Shown: positions 1-8,061 of the stretch, in pieces | How positions within the stretch are numbered: the first letter of the stretch is position 1 | Layout: every line of letters starts with the position of its first letter | DNA from: DASTPP01 sp035762175 | GTDB lineage: Bacteria; Myxococcota_A; Polyangia; Polyangiales; Polyangiaceae | Direction of reading: 5' to 3' | Length of the DNA: 35,367 nucleotides | Assembly: GCA_035762175.1 (NCBI GenBank) | Contig: DASTPP010000259.1 | Location: 1 to 35,367, forward strand | Notes under the pieces: model-generated | The model's database searches: none | The model's input: only the letters and a program-made list of their open reading frames with translations | Told to the model about the DNA's origin: nothing | Made by a program: the position numbers and the translations under genes

Positions 1-114
1 TTCGGCGCCGGCGGGGTGCGCCGGAATCCGCCCGGATTTCAAGCGCCCCGCCGGCGTCGAACGCGCCGCGGCTCGGCCGCCGGGCGACGGGAGCCTTCGC
101 CCGACAGAGCCTAG

Positions 115-829
115 TTCACCAAAGACCGACCCCTCCGAACCCAATGGTCTCGTTGCTTCACCAAAGACCGACCCCTCCGACCCCGACGGTCTCGTTGCCC
201 AACCCAAGCCGAACCCTTCGGGGTGCAACGGCATCGTTACCCAACTCGCCCCGCACCCCTCTCGTCGCAACGCTTTCGTTGCCCGAGCAGGCCCGCGCCC
301 CTCTCGTCGCAACGCTTTCGTTGCCCGACCAAGCCCGCGCCCCTCTCATCGCAACGCTTTCGTTGCCCGACCAAGCCCGCGCCCCTCTCATCGCAACGAG
401 TTCACTGCCAAAGCAGGGCCCCCCCTCTCTCGCCGCAACGCTTTCGTTGCCCGAGCAGGCCCGCGCCCCTTTCGTCGCAACGCTTTCGTTGCCCGAGCAG
501 CCTCGTCCCCCTCTCATCGCAACGCTTTCACTGCCAAAGCAGCCTCGTCCCCCTCTCATCGCAACGCTTTCACTGCCAAAGCAGCCTCGTCCCCCTCTCA
601 TCGCAACGCTTTCGTTGCCCGAGCAGGCCCGCGCCCCTCTCGTCACAACGCTTTCGTTGCCCGACCAAGCCCGCGCACCCTCGGCTGCAACGCTTTCGTT
701 GCCCGACCAAGCCCGTGCCCTTTCGGGTGCAACGCTTTCGTTGCCCGACCAAGTCCGCGCCCTTTCGGGTGCAAGGGTTTCGTTGCCCGACCCGGCCTCG
801 GAGCCGTCTGGGTGCAACGATTTCGTTGC
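115..829. repeat. 17-unit 42-bp tandem array with an internal dyad
   Basis: Units end at 156, 198, 240 and so on every 42 bp to 786; the last unit is 43 bp and ends at 829. The core of each unit is GCAACGCTTTCGTTGC, a 6-bp inverted repeat around a 4-nt loop, followed by a 26-bp C-rich spacer. The dyad is perfect in 9 of 17 units. Units ending at 408, 534 and 576 carry TTCACTGC instead and lose it, and the first two units lack the left half. Because 42 is a multiple of 3, several frames stay open through the array. There are no unique spacers, so it is not a CRISPR array. No promoter or gene is visible beside it. Confidence 0.93.
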
Positions 830-915
830 CCGGAGCAGTCGCCGGGTTGGGTGCGCCTGCTGAAGGCGGGGCCCCGTTTGAGACCTCCTGCCCCTTCGGG
901 ACGCCCCGGCGCATG

Positions 916-953
916 AAAGTCGGCCTTTTTCTGGCCCCTGGGGGCCGACTTTT
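916..953. terminator. Terminator-like hairpin without an adjacent gene
   Basis: AAAGTCGGCC (916-925) pairs perfectly with GGCCGACTTT (943-952), and a further T follows. The loop is 17 nt and includes a T run. The A/T-flanked stem could work in both directions. No gene ends within 100 bp, so its role is unknown. Confidence 0.4.
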
Positions 954-1046
954 CTAGCAGCCCGGAGGACGAGTCGGGGGTGCCGGAAGGCAGCCGTACG
1001 TCAGATACGCCTGAGCTCTCGGGCGAAGGGTTGGCCTTCGGGGCTC

Positions 1047-1104
1047 GCTACCGATCGGTAGCAAACGGGAGGGGCCGGGCTTGGTCGGGCAACGGAACGG
1101 TGGT
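1047..1104 (-). repeat. Inverted outlying copies of the 42-bp repeat family
   Basis: GCTACCGATCGGTAGC at 1047-1062 is a perfect 16-bp palindrome. A second core-like sequence beginning GCAACG starts at 1089, exactly 42 bp later. The spacer between them contains GGGCTTGGTCGGGCAAC, the reverse complement of the spacer in the 115-829 array. These are therefore two units of the same family in opposite orientation. The first keeps a perfect stem through paired changes in both arms. Confidence 0.75.
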
Positions 1105-1650
1105 CAAAGCACGGGTTGGCGTTGGGGGGCTCTGGGGCCCGCTTATCGTACCAGCTGTTCTTGTTCAGACCAGGCGTCAGGCCGGGCGCGGCGGGCTGAC
1201 CCCGGGTAAACTCGTGTGTCTCGGTCTCAATTTGTGCGATAATTTCAGGCTTTTGCGAACGGGGCGGGGAGGGCCGAACCCGCGAGGAAGGAGCGCCCCG
1301 GCCTCCGAGCTCGAGGTTCGCGCTTTTGTGCGTAGACCCCGGCCGACCTGCAGGCAATCTCTCAGACCTGCCACAGGGTTTTGCAACGTCGCACGGTCAC
1401 CGGGACCTTCCAAAACCCGGCGCGAGGTTCGCGAGGCTCGGAGAGACCGCTGGCTGCGATCGCGACGAAAGCGCGAAACTCGAGCCAAGGGGGCGTTGCA
1501 AAACGTGTTCGGCGCTCGATCGCGCTCGTGGAATTTCGAGTTACTTGCGAAGCACGGCGGAGCCCCGAAAGGGCGTTTGGCAACGCCCTCGGGACTCGGG
1601 GGCAACGCCGCGCCCCGCCGGCCCCCTGGCCGCATCAAAAGCGGTTGGTA

Positions 1651-2964
1651 TCAGTCTGAGGTTTCGAGGCCGGTGCCCTGACGCTCGAAAGCGCGCGCCG
1701 AGTCTCGCGCTTCGACCGCGGGCTCGAGCGCCGTCGACGCCGAGGCGGCGGGCATGACGGTCGGCGAGGGCAGGAGGGCGTCGACGCCGGCGACCGGGCT
1801 TTGCGCCCAGACGTGGGCGGCGGGGGCGCGGACGCGCTGAGACCAGACGCCGAGCGAGGTGAGCAGCGACGTGCTCGTGAGCACGAGCCCCAGGGCGACC
1901 ATGCGCCGTTGCTCGCGAAACAAGCCCAGGGCCTTGCCGTCGGGCTGGTCGAAGTCGGTGGGCACGAGCGTGGGGGTGCCCGGGTCGACGAAGACGAACG
2001 GGTCGACGGGCCGGATGCTGATGGGGATGGGGCGGCTCGAGATGCAGGCGGGGGGCAGCTCGATGTCCCACTTGTCGACGAGCTCGCCCATGCTCGACGC
2101 CGCCGCCCGCAGCGCCTCGCGCATGGCGGAAGGGGTCGGCCAGCGCTCTTCTTTCTGGAAGGCGAGCGCGCGGTCGACGAGCTCGACGAGCTCGTGCGGC
2201 GCGTAGGGCAGGGCCTCGCGCAGCGAGGGGGCGTCGCGGGTGGCGGCGGCGGTCACCTGCTCGTGGAGCGAGGCGGCCGAGTGCACGTGCCGGCCGGTCA
2301 GCAAGAGGAACATCGTCGCCCCGAGCGCCCAGAGGTCGGCGCGCCCGTCGATCTCGCCGGGCGCGGCGCGCAGCTGCTCGGGCGCCATGAAGGCGGGCGT
2401 GCCCATCGTCAGGCCGGGCCGCTCGCGGCGCGAGAGCGCGTGGCGGGGCAGGCGGGCGAGGCCGAAGTCGAGCAGCTTGACCACGCCCTCGCGGGTCAGC
2501 ATGACGTTCTCGGGCTTGACGTCGCGGTGCAGGACGCCGGCCGCGTGCGCCGCCTCGAGGATGTCGAGCACGCGGTCGGCGAGGTAGAGCACCTCGCCGG
2601 CGGCGAGGCGGCGGCCCCGTCGGATCCAATGGGCTTCGAGGGTCTCGCCGTCGACCAAGTCCAGCACGAGGAAGGCCGAGCCGTCGTCGGCGATGCCGCC
2701 CTCGAACGCGCGCACGACGCCCGGGTGCGCGACGTCGTTGGCGGCGAAGCCCCCGCGCAGGAAGCGCTCTTTCAAGCCGGGCAGGGCCGAGCGCGTCGGG
2801 TGCAACATTTTAATGGCGACATGATTGCCATTAACGTCGACGGCCGCGTAGACGGAAGCCATGCCCCCGACGCCGAGCACGCGCTCGAGCCGCCATTTGT
2901 CGCCGACGATCGAGCCCACGCGGGCCCGCGCGAGATCGGCGATCGGCTCGTCGCGGGCGCCCAT
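1651..2964 (-). CDS. Membrane-anchored Ser/Thr protein kinase (PknB type)
   Basis: A 437-residue eukaryote-type (Hanks) kinase expected to phosphorylate Ser/Thr on unknown targets. The kinase domain spans about residues 24-300, with glycine loop GVGGMASVY (31-39), ATP-anchoring lysine K52 in VAIK, catalytic HRDVKPEN (146-153), DFG (166-168) and APE (194-196), so it should be active. A juxtamembrane Pro-rich stretch leads to one transmembrane helix at about 355-376, then a 61-residue Ala/Pro/Ser-rich tail that would be outside the cytoplasm and has no recognised sensor fold. I chose the ATG at 2964, just ahead of the kinase domain; an upstream ATG at 3117 is in frame but adds 51 basic, unconserved residues. 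No Shine-Dalgarno is obvious at either. It is divergent from rnr across a repeat-bearing 600-bp gap. Confidence 0.9.
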   Translation of the reverse strand: MGARDEPIADLARARVGSIVGDKWRLERVLGVGGMASVYAAVDVNGNHVAIKMLHPTRSALPGLKERFLRGGFAANDVAHPGVVRAFEGGIADDGSAFLVLDLVDGETLEAHWIRRGRRLAAGEVLYLADRVLDILEAAHAAGVLHRDVKPENVMLTREGVVKLLDFGLARLPRHALSRRERPGLTMGTPAFMAPEQLRAAPGEIDGRADLWALGATMFLLLTGRHVHSAASLHEQVTAAATRDAPSLREALPYAPHELVELVDRALAFQKEERWPTPSAMREALRAAASSMGELVDKWDIELPPACISSRPIPISIRPVDPFVFVDPGTPTLVPTDFDQPDGKALGLFREQRRMVALGLVLTSTSLLTSLGVWSQRVRAPAAHVWAQSPVAGVDALLPSPTVMPAASASTALEPAVEARDSARAFERQGTGLETSD

Positions 2965-3237
2965 GGGCAATGACCATAACGTAAGCGCCCGGTGGCGAGG
3001 AAGCGCTTCCGTTCGAAAAAACGAATACGCTCGGGCCCGAGACTTCCCTGCACGTCTCGCATTCCATACGAAACGAACACGCGTCATCGCGTCGCGTCGC
3101 GACCCATCTGTCGTCAAGGGAGAGCTTGTTGGGTCCGGCCGGGCAGCCCTCGCGCGCCCGGCAGGCTCGCCCCGGGCTTCGGGGCCGCGGGCCCCGGGTG
3201 CCGAGCTCGACCGCTTCGACGCCGCGGGCGCGTTGGC
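2965..3237. other. Left part of the kinase/rnr divergent intergenic region
   Basis: No convincing gene. The stretch next to the kinase start (about 2975-3100) is richer in A/T than the surroundings, with a run of A at 3015-3021, so the kinase promoter is probably here, but I see no clear -35/-10 pair. The next 130 bp are ordinary GC-rich spacer running into the 42-43 bp tandem array. Confidence 0.5.
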
Positions 3238-3440
3238 GGGCTCAGCCGCTTCGGCGGTAAGAGCCGGGCGATGATTGATGGGCTCGGCCGCTTCGGGAGT
3301 AAGGGCCGGGCGATGATTGATGGGCTCGGCCGCTTCGGGGTTGTAAAGGCCGGGCGATGATGATGGGCTCGGCCGCTTCGGGATTGTAAAGGCCGGGCGA
3401 TGATGATGGGCTCGGCCGCTTCGGGAGTAAGGGCCGGGTG
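3238..3440. repeat. Five-unit 42-43 bp tandem array upstream of rnr
   Basis: Units begin with GGGCTC at 3238, 3280, 3322, 3365 and 3408, giving spacings of 42, 42, 43 and 43 bp. Each unit can form a hairpin between GCTCGGCC and GGCCGGGC (one T-G pair), with CGATGATTGATG or CGATGATGATG between units. The middle units differ by GGAGTAAG versus GGTTGTAAA or GGATTGTAAA. The sequence is mostly unlike the 115-829 array although the period is the same. It lies about 130 bp upstream of the rnr start. Confidence 0.9.
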
Positions 3441-3568
3441 TAGGGCGCGTCGAGGTCGAGCTCAGCGCCCCGGGGGTCGGCCGAGCGCGGCGGCGTGGGG
3501 TGCGTAGGGCTCGGGCGTTCGTCGTGGTGGGGGGGCGGGCGCGCGCATGCTAGAGGGGGGTCGGCACC

Positions 3569-5914
3569 ATGTCGGAAACGCTCCCGCGGCGGGACGCCAT
3601 CGTTCAGTTGCTGGCCGGTAGCGCGGGCCCGATGCGGGCGCGCGATCTGGCGACGCGGCTCGGGGTGAGCGCCCCGTCGCGGCCGGGCTTCGAGCGGCTG
3701 CTCGAGAGCCTGGCGCACGAGGGGGTGCTCCGGGCGATGACGGGCGACCGGTTCTCGCTCGCGCCTTCGGGCGGGGGCCGGGCGGCGTCCGAGCGCGAGG
3801 GGCAGCTCTCGGTCAACCCGCGGGGCTTCGGCTTCGTGCGCGCGGCGGGCCACGACGATCTCTACGTGCCCGAGGCGGCGCTGGGCGGGGCGCTGCACGG
3901 CGACACGGTGGTGGCGCGCGTGGTGCGGCGCTCGGCGCTCGGGTCCGAGGGCGAGGTGCTGCGGGTCGTGCGGCGGGGCGCGGCGCGGGTGGCGGGGGTG
4001 GTGCGGCGGCGGGGCAAGAGCGCGTGGCTCGAGCCCGACGACGCGCGGGTGCGGGGGCCCATCCGGCTGCCCGAGTCGGCGAAGGCGTCCGAGGGCGACG
4101 CGGCGGTGGTGACCATCACGCGCTACCCCGAGTATGCCGAAGAGAACCCCGAGGGCGAGCTGCTCGCGGTGCTGGGCCAGCCGGGCGAGCCGCGGGCCGA
4201 GATCGCCAAGGTGCTCTTGCGCGAGGGGGTCGACGAGCAATACCCGGCCGACGCCGTCGCCGAGGCCGAGCGCTACGGCGAAGAGGTGGCGGCGTCGGCG
4301 CTCGAGGGGCGCGAAGACTGGACGGCGCTGCCGCTGGTCACGATCGACCCCGAGGACGCGCGCGATCACGACGACGCGGTCTACGTCGAGCGCGCCGACG
4401 ACGGCACGTTCACGGCCTACGTCGCGGTCGCCGACGTCAGCCACTACGTGCGGCCGGGCACGGCGCTCGACCGCGAGGCGCTCGCGCGCGGCTGCTCGAT
4501 CTACCTGCCGAGCCGCGCGGTGCCGATGCTGCCTCCGGCGCTCTCGTCGAAGCTCTGCTCGCTCCTGCCCGAGGTGGTGCGGCTCTGCCTGGGGGTCGTC
4601 GTGACGCTCGACGCGGGGGCGAAGGTGACGGGGGTGCGGCTCGCGCGGGCCTTCATGCGCTCGCAGGCGCGGCTGACCTACGAGGGCGTGGCGCGGGCCT
4701 TCAAGTGGACGGCCGAGGCGCCGCGCTCGAAGAAGGCCGAGTCGTTCGTCGACGCGCTGCGGCCGGCCGACGCGCTCGCGCAGATGCTGCGCACCAAGCG
4801 CATGCGGCGCGGGGCGCTCGACTTCCAGCTGCCCGAGCCGAAGGTGTTGCTCGACGCCGAGACGGGGGCGCCGACGGGGGTGGTGCGGCGGGGGCAAGAC
4901 CCGGGGGTGCGGCGGGCCTACCAGCTCATCGAAGAGCTGATGCTGCTGGCGAACGAGAGCGCGGCGCGCTTTCTCGTCGAGCGGGCGGCGCCGACCATCT
5001 TCCGGGTGCACGCGCCGCCCGACGAGGCGAAGCTCGAGCAGTTCGTGGCCATCGCCGACGAGGTGGGGTTTTCGTTCGAGCTCGACGAGGTGCAAGACCC
5101 GAAGCGGCTCTCGCTGCTCTTGCGCCGGCTGGCGAAGCACCCGCGGGCCGAGGTGCTGCAGACCTTGCTCTTGCGGGCGATGAAGCAGGCCGCGTACGAC
5201 ACGGCGAACGTCGGGCACTTCGGGCTGGCGGCGGCGAACTACCTGCACTTCACGTCGCCGATCCGGCGCTACCCCGACCTCGCGGTGCACCGCGTGGTGC
5301 ACGGCCTCCTCGACGGGCGGCCCGCGCGCGAGGCCGGCGGGGGCGAAGAGAAGCTCGGCGAGGCCGCGCGCCTGTCGAGCGAGCGCGAGCGGCGGGCGAT
5401 GGAGGTCGAGCGCGAGGTGGTCGACCTCTACCGCGCGCTCTACATGCGCGGCCGGCTCGGCGAGACCTTCGAGGGCACGGTGACGGGGGTGGTCGGCTCG
5501 GGCTGCTTCGTCACGCTCGACGACCCCTTCGTCGAGGTGCTGGTGAGCGCCGAGGCGATGGGGCGCGACGCGTACGTGCTCGACGACGAGCGGCTGCGCT
5601 TCGTGGGGCAGCGCTCGGGCGACAGCCTGGGGCTCGGCGACCGGGCGGTGGTGACCGTCGAAGACGTGTCGCTCTTGCGCCGGACGGTGTACGCGTGGCG
5701 GCACCCGCCCGAGGTCTCGGGGCGCGGCACGCCGCTGCGCCAGTCGCCCTTCGCGCAGGTGCCGAAGGCGCCGCTCGAGGGCGACGAGCGACCGAAGCGC
5801 CAGAGCCGCGCCAAGCTGAGCGCGAAGGTGAGCGGGCGGCCGGGGCGCGCGAAGGTGAGCGCGAAGGTGAGCGCGAAGGTGAGCGGGCGCTCGGGGCGTT
5901 CGAAGCGGCGGTAG
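3569..5914 (+). CDS. rnr: Ribonuclease R (3'-5' exoribonuclease)
   Basis: A processive 3'-5' exoribonuclease of the RNB family that degrades structured RNA in the cytoplasm. The 781 residues carry, in order, a winged-helix N-terminal domain (about 5-62), a cold-shock/OB domain with VNPRGFGFV (82-90), the RNB catalytic domain (about 247-580) with active-site motif TIDPEDARDHDDA (258-270), and an S1 domain (about 635-715). The tail (about 745-781) is rich in Lys/Arg with repeats of SAKVSGR, as in other RNase R enzymes. The ATG at 3569 has a GA-rich AGAGGGGGG about 12 nt upstream. Length and domain order are normal. Within the RNB family, RNase R fits better than RNase II because of the winged helix and the basic tail. 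Confidence 0.96.
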   Translation: MSETLPRRDAIVQLLAGSAGPMRARDLATRLGVSAPSRPGFERLLESLAHEGVLRAMTGDRFSLAPSGGGRAASEREGQLSVNPRGFGFVRAAGHDDLYVPEAALGGALHGDTVVARVVRRSALGSEGEVLRVVRRGAARVAGVVRRRGKSAWLEPDDARVRGPIRLPESAKASEGDAAVVTITRYPEYAEENPEGELLAVLGQPGEPRAEIAKVLLREGVDEQYPADAVAEAERYGEEVAASALEGREDWTALPLVTIDPEDARDHDDAVYVERADDGTFTAYVAVADVSHYVRPGTALDREALARGCSIYLPSRAVPMLPPALSSKLCSLLPEVVRLCLGVVVTLDAGAKVTGVRLARAFMRSQARLTYEGVARAFKWTAEAPRSKKAESFVDALRPADALAQMLRTKRMRRGALDFQLPEPKVLLDAETGAPTGVVRRGQDPGVRRAYQLIEELMLLANESAARFLVERAAPTIFRVHAPPDEAKLEQFVAIADEVGFSFELDEVQDPKRLSLLLRRLAKHPRAEVLQTLLLRAMKQAAYDTANVGHFGLAAANYLHFTSPIRRYPDLAVHRVVHGLLDGRPAREAGGGEEKLGEAARLSSERERRAMEVEREVVDLYRALYMRGRLGETFEGTVTGVVGSGCFVTLDDPFVEVLVSAEAMGRDAYVLDDERLRFVGQRSGDSLGLGDRAVVTVEDVSLLRRTVYAWRHPPEVSGRGTPLRQSPFAQVPKAPLEGDERPKRQSRAKLSAKVSGRPGRAKVSAKVSAKVSGRSGRSKRR

Positions 5915-5994
5915 GGCGGGCGGCGGGCGGCGGTAGGGCGGGCGGCGGGCGGGCGACGGCCGGCGGGCGGACAGCGGACAGCGGACAGCGGACA
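5907..5994. repeat. Short direct repeats after rnr
   Basis: GGCGGTAGGGCGGGCGGCGG occurs at 5907 and again at 5929 (22-bp period); a version with GGCGGTCGGG begins at 6001 inside the left arm of the inverted repeat. A 7-bp unit GCGGACA is repeated four times at 5967-5994 and runs straight into the inverted repeat. The first copy begins at the 3' end of rnr and includes its stop codon. Confidence 0.85.
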
Positions 5995-6146
5995 CCTCCC
6001 GGCGGTCGGGCGGGCGGCGGGCGGGCCCTGGGCCTGCCTTCCGGCACCCCAAACTCGCCCTCCCGAGGGAGGGCTCAAACAGTGGGGTCCCCGCCTTCAG
6101 GCAGGCCCAGGGCCCGCCCGCCGCCCGCCCGACCGCCGGGAGGTGT
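5992..6146. repeat. 155-bp element: perfect 48-bp inverted repeat with nested hairpins
   Basis: The left arm (5992-6039) and right arm (6099-6146) are perfect reverse complements over 48 bp, starting ACACCTCCCGGCGG and ending CCGCCGGGAGGTGT. The 59-bp centre nests ACCCCA (6046-6051) / TGGGGT (6083-6088) around GCCCTCCC (6057-6064) / GGGAGGGC (6067-6074). The whole can fold into one very stable stem or cruciform. It lies between the rnr stop and the second kinase gene. It could act as a strong bidirectional terminator or be a MITE-like insertion. I see no target-site duplication and no T run. Confidence 0.92.
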
Positions 6147-6241
6147 GGGGGGTTTTCGGGGTACGGGGCGGGTCTGAGGGTGGGCCCCTTCGGGGGGGGG
6201 GCGGCCGTGGTAGGGTGGGGCGGCGTAAAGGGGCGAGAGAG

Positions 6242-7921
6242 ATGGCAGTAGGCGGGTCGACGAGGCCGGAGACATGGGCGCCGGGCATGGTGGTGCCGGG
6301 CACGGTCTACCGGGTGATTCGTCCCCTCGGCTCGGGGGGGATGGGCGACGTGTACGAGGTCGAGCACGAGCTGCTCGGCCTGCGGCGGGCGTTGAAGGTG
6401 CTGGGGCGGCGCATGGCCGGGCGCGACGATCTGGCCGAGCGGCTGCGCATCGAGGCGAGGGCGCTGGCGGGGCTGCGGCACCCGAACTTGGTCGAGGTGC
6501 ACGATCTCGGCGTCTCGTCGGACGGCCGCGTCTTTTACGCGATGGAGATCTTGACGGGCGCGACCTTGCGCGAGCTGCTCGAGCGGCACGGCTCGTTCAA
6601 GGTGGGGCAGGCCTGCGACGTGGCGGCGCAGCTGCTCGACGCGCTGGGGGCGGCGCACGGGCGGGGCATGGTGCACCGCGACGTCAAGCCCGAGAACATC
6701 TTCGTGCAGCGCAACGGGGTTCTCAAGCTGCTCGACTTCGGCGTGGCGAAGGCGGTCTTCGGCGCCTCGCCCACGGCGCCGAAGACGGCGGCCGGGGTGG
6801 CGGTGGGCACGCCGCGCTACATGGCGCCCGAGCAGGCCGAGGGCAAGCCGGTCGACCCGCGCACCGACCTCTACTGCGTGGGGCTCGTGCTCTGGGAGAT
6901 GCTCACGGGCAAGAACCCCTTCGCCGAGCTCGACCACCTGGCCGCGGCGGTCGCGTCGGTGCTGCAGGGCGTGCCTCCGCTCGAAGATGTGGGCTTCGGG
7001 CACCTGCCCGAGAGCGTGCGGGCGGCGGTGCGCAAGGCGACGCGGCAGAAGCCCGACGAGCGCTACGGGGACGCGGCGTCGTTCGCGTCCGAGCTGCGGG
7101 CCTTCCGGCGGAGCGCGAACGCGACGCCCCCGCCGCCGACGGCCGTGACGGCCTCGCGGGCCGGCGCGAGGTTGCCGCCCGGCACGGTGACAAGGCTCGA
7201 CCCCGTGCCGGTAGGGGCGGCGACCGAGGCGCCCGCGATCGACTACGGCGCGCTCGGGGCGCTGACGCGGCCGCCGGGCGGCGGGGCGGCGGGCCGTGGC
7301 ACCGCCTTCGCGGCGACGATGCTGGTGCCGGCGACGATGATCGACGGCGTCGAGGGCGACTTTCGCAGCGCCCCGACGCGCACCTCGTTCGGGCCGCCGA
7401 CGCCCGCGCAGCCGGCGACGGGCGCCGAGGCGTCGCCGACCCCGCTCCCGGTATCGACCGAGCGGCGGGGCGCGCCCGCCAAGGCGGCGGCGCGCACGGT
7501 GCCCCTGCCCTTTTGGCTGCTCTTGCCCGTCTCGGCGGCGCTCTCGTCGGCCGTGACGGCGGGCCTCTTGCGCCCCTCGCTGACGGCGGCGCGCGGGCCT
7601 TGCCCTCCGGGCGGCGGGGCGATGGGCGTGGCGGCGGCGGCGGCGACCGCGGCCGAGGCCGCGATGCCGGCGACGGCGGCCCCGCAAGGGAGCGCGGCGG
7701 TCGTCCCGCCGCCCGGGGCGGCCGAGGTCGGGCCCGGGGCGCCTCCGCCGAGTGCGGCCGGGCTCGGGGCGCGTCCGTCGGCCGAGGCCGCCGAGCCCGA
7801 ACCGAAGGGCGAGGCCGAGCGGCGGGCCGTGAAGGGCCCCCGCGAGCGGGCGGCCGGCCGGCCCAAGGCCGGGGCCGATGCAGCGGGCAAGGCGATGCCC
7901 GGCCCCGACTTCGGCCAGTAG
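6242..7921 (+). CDS. Membrane-anchored Ser/Thr protein kinase (PknB type)
   Basis: A 559-residue Hanks-type kinase. The N-terminal kinase domain has glycine loop GSGGMGDVY (30-38), lysine K52 in ALKVL, catalytic HRDVKPEN (145-152), DFG (165-167) and APE (195-197), so the catalytic set is complete. The domain ends near 310, followed by a long Ala/Pro/Thr-rich linker, one transmembrane helix at about 423-443 (PFWLLLPVSAALSSAVTAG) and a low-complexity Ala/Gly/Glu outer tail with no recognised ligand-binding domain. The ATG at 6242 is preceded by AAAGGGG about 9 nt upstream; an in-frame start at 6143 would begin inside the inverted repeat and is rejected. The next gene on the same strand encodes a FrzS-like protein about 140 bp on, probably from its own promoter. 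Confidence 0.93.
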   Translation: MAVGGSTRPETWAPGMVVPGTVYRVIRPLGSGGMGDVYEVEHELLGLRRALKVLGRRMAGRDDLAERLRIEARALAGLRHPNLVEVHDLGVSSDGRVFYAMEILTGATLRELLERHGSFKVGQACDVAAQLLDALGAAHGRGMVHRDVKPENIFVQRNGVLKLLDFGVAKAVFGASPTAPKTAAGVAVGTPRYMAPEQAEGKPVDPRTDLYCVGLVLWEMLTGKNPFAELDHLAAAVASVLQGVPPLEDVGFGHLPESVRAAVRKATRQKPDERYGDAASFASELRAFRRSANATPPPPTAVTASRAGARLPPGTVTRLDPVPVGAATEAPAIDYGALGALTRPPGGGAAGRGTAFAATMLVPATMIDGVEGDFRSAPTRTSFGPPTPAQPATGAEASPTPLPVSTERRGAPAKAAARTVPLPFWLLLPVSAALSSAVTAGLLRPSLTAARGPCPPGGGAMGVAAAAATAAEAAMPATAAPQGSAAVVPPPGAAEVGPGAPPPSAAGLGARPSAEAAEPEPKGEAERRAVKGPRERAAGRPKAGADAAGKAMPGPDFGQ

Positions 7922-7932
7922 GCCGCCTCTCT

Positions 7933-7962
7933 TTGACAACCGGAACGCCGGCCCCGTAGGCT
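7933..7962 (+). promoter_or_regulatory. Possible sigma-70-type promoter for the FrzS-like gene
   Basis: A consensus -35 TTGACA (7933-7938) is followed after 18 bp by TAGGCT (7957-7962), which matches the -10 consensus at three of six positions. It lies in the 140-bp gap, about 100 bp ahead of the next start codon. Confidence 0.4.
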
Positions 7963-8061
7963 GCGCTACGCTCTGGCGAGAGTCATGCCCTCGCGGCGCC
8001 CCGGCCTTGCTGGCGCGGGGGCGCGGGGCCGGGCGGCGTCTGCGGAGGTTTGCCTCGGGTT

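Larger units (their letters stand above)
830..1650. other. Gene-free intergenic region
   Basis: About 820 bp with no reading frame that has recognisable domains, a good start or family resemblance. It contains a terminator-like hairpin (916-953), two inverted units of the 42-bp family (1047-1104), and an 11-bp inverted repeat GTTTTGCAACG (1378-1388) / CGTTGCAAAAC (1494-1504). The GCAACG motif recurs near 1578 and 1602. Positions 1200-1236 resemble the sequence at 35235-35271 near the right edge of the window. The region reads as decayed or repeat-derived spacer downstream of the minus-strand kinase gene. Confidence 0.6.

Noticed and set aside
115..829. CRISPR array
   Set aside because: The spacing is regular, but the whole 42-bp unit is repeated; there are no unique spacers and no cas genes.
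158..957. Repeat proteins in the minus frame (158-817) and another plus frame (223-957) across the array
   Set aside because: They are open only because the period is a multiple of 3; unit differences change residues freely and no start signal is present.
980..1757. Several overlapping frames of 70-230 codons
   Set aside because: No domains, no ribosome binding sites and poor codon pattern; frames overlap on both strands.
3242..7939. Open frame of over 1500 codons on the minus strand
   Set aside because: It lies opposite rnr and the kinase gene, is Arg/Pro/Ala/Gly-rich and shows no domains; an effect of very high GC.
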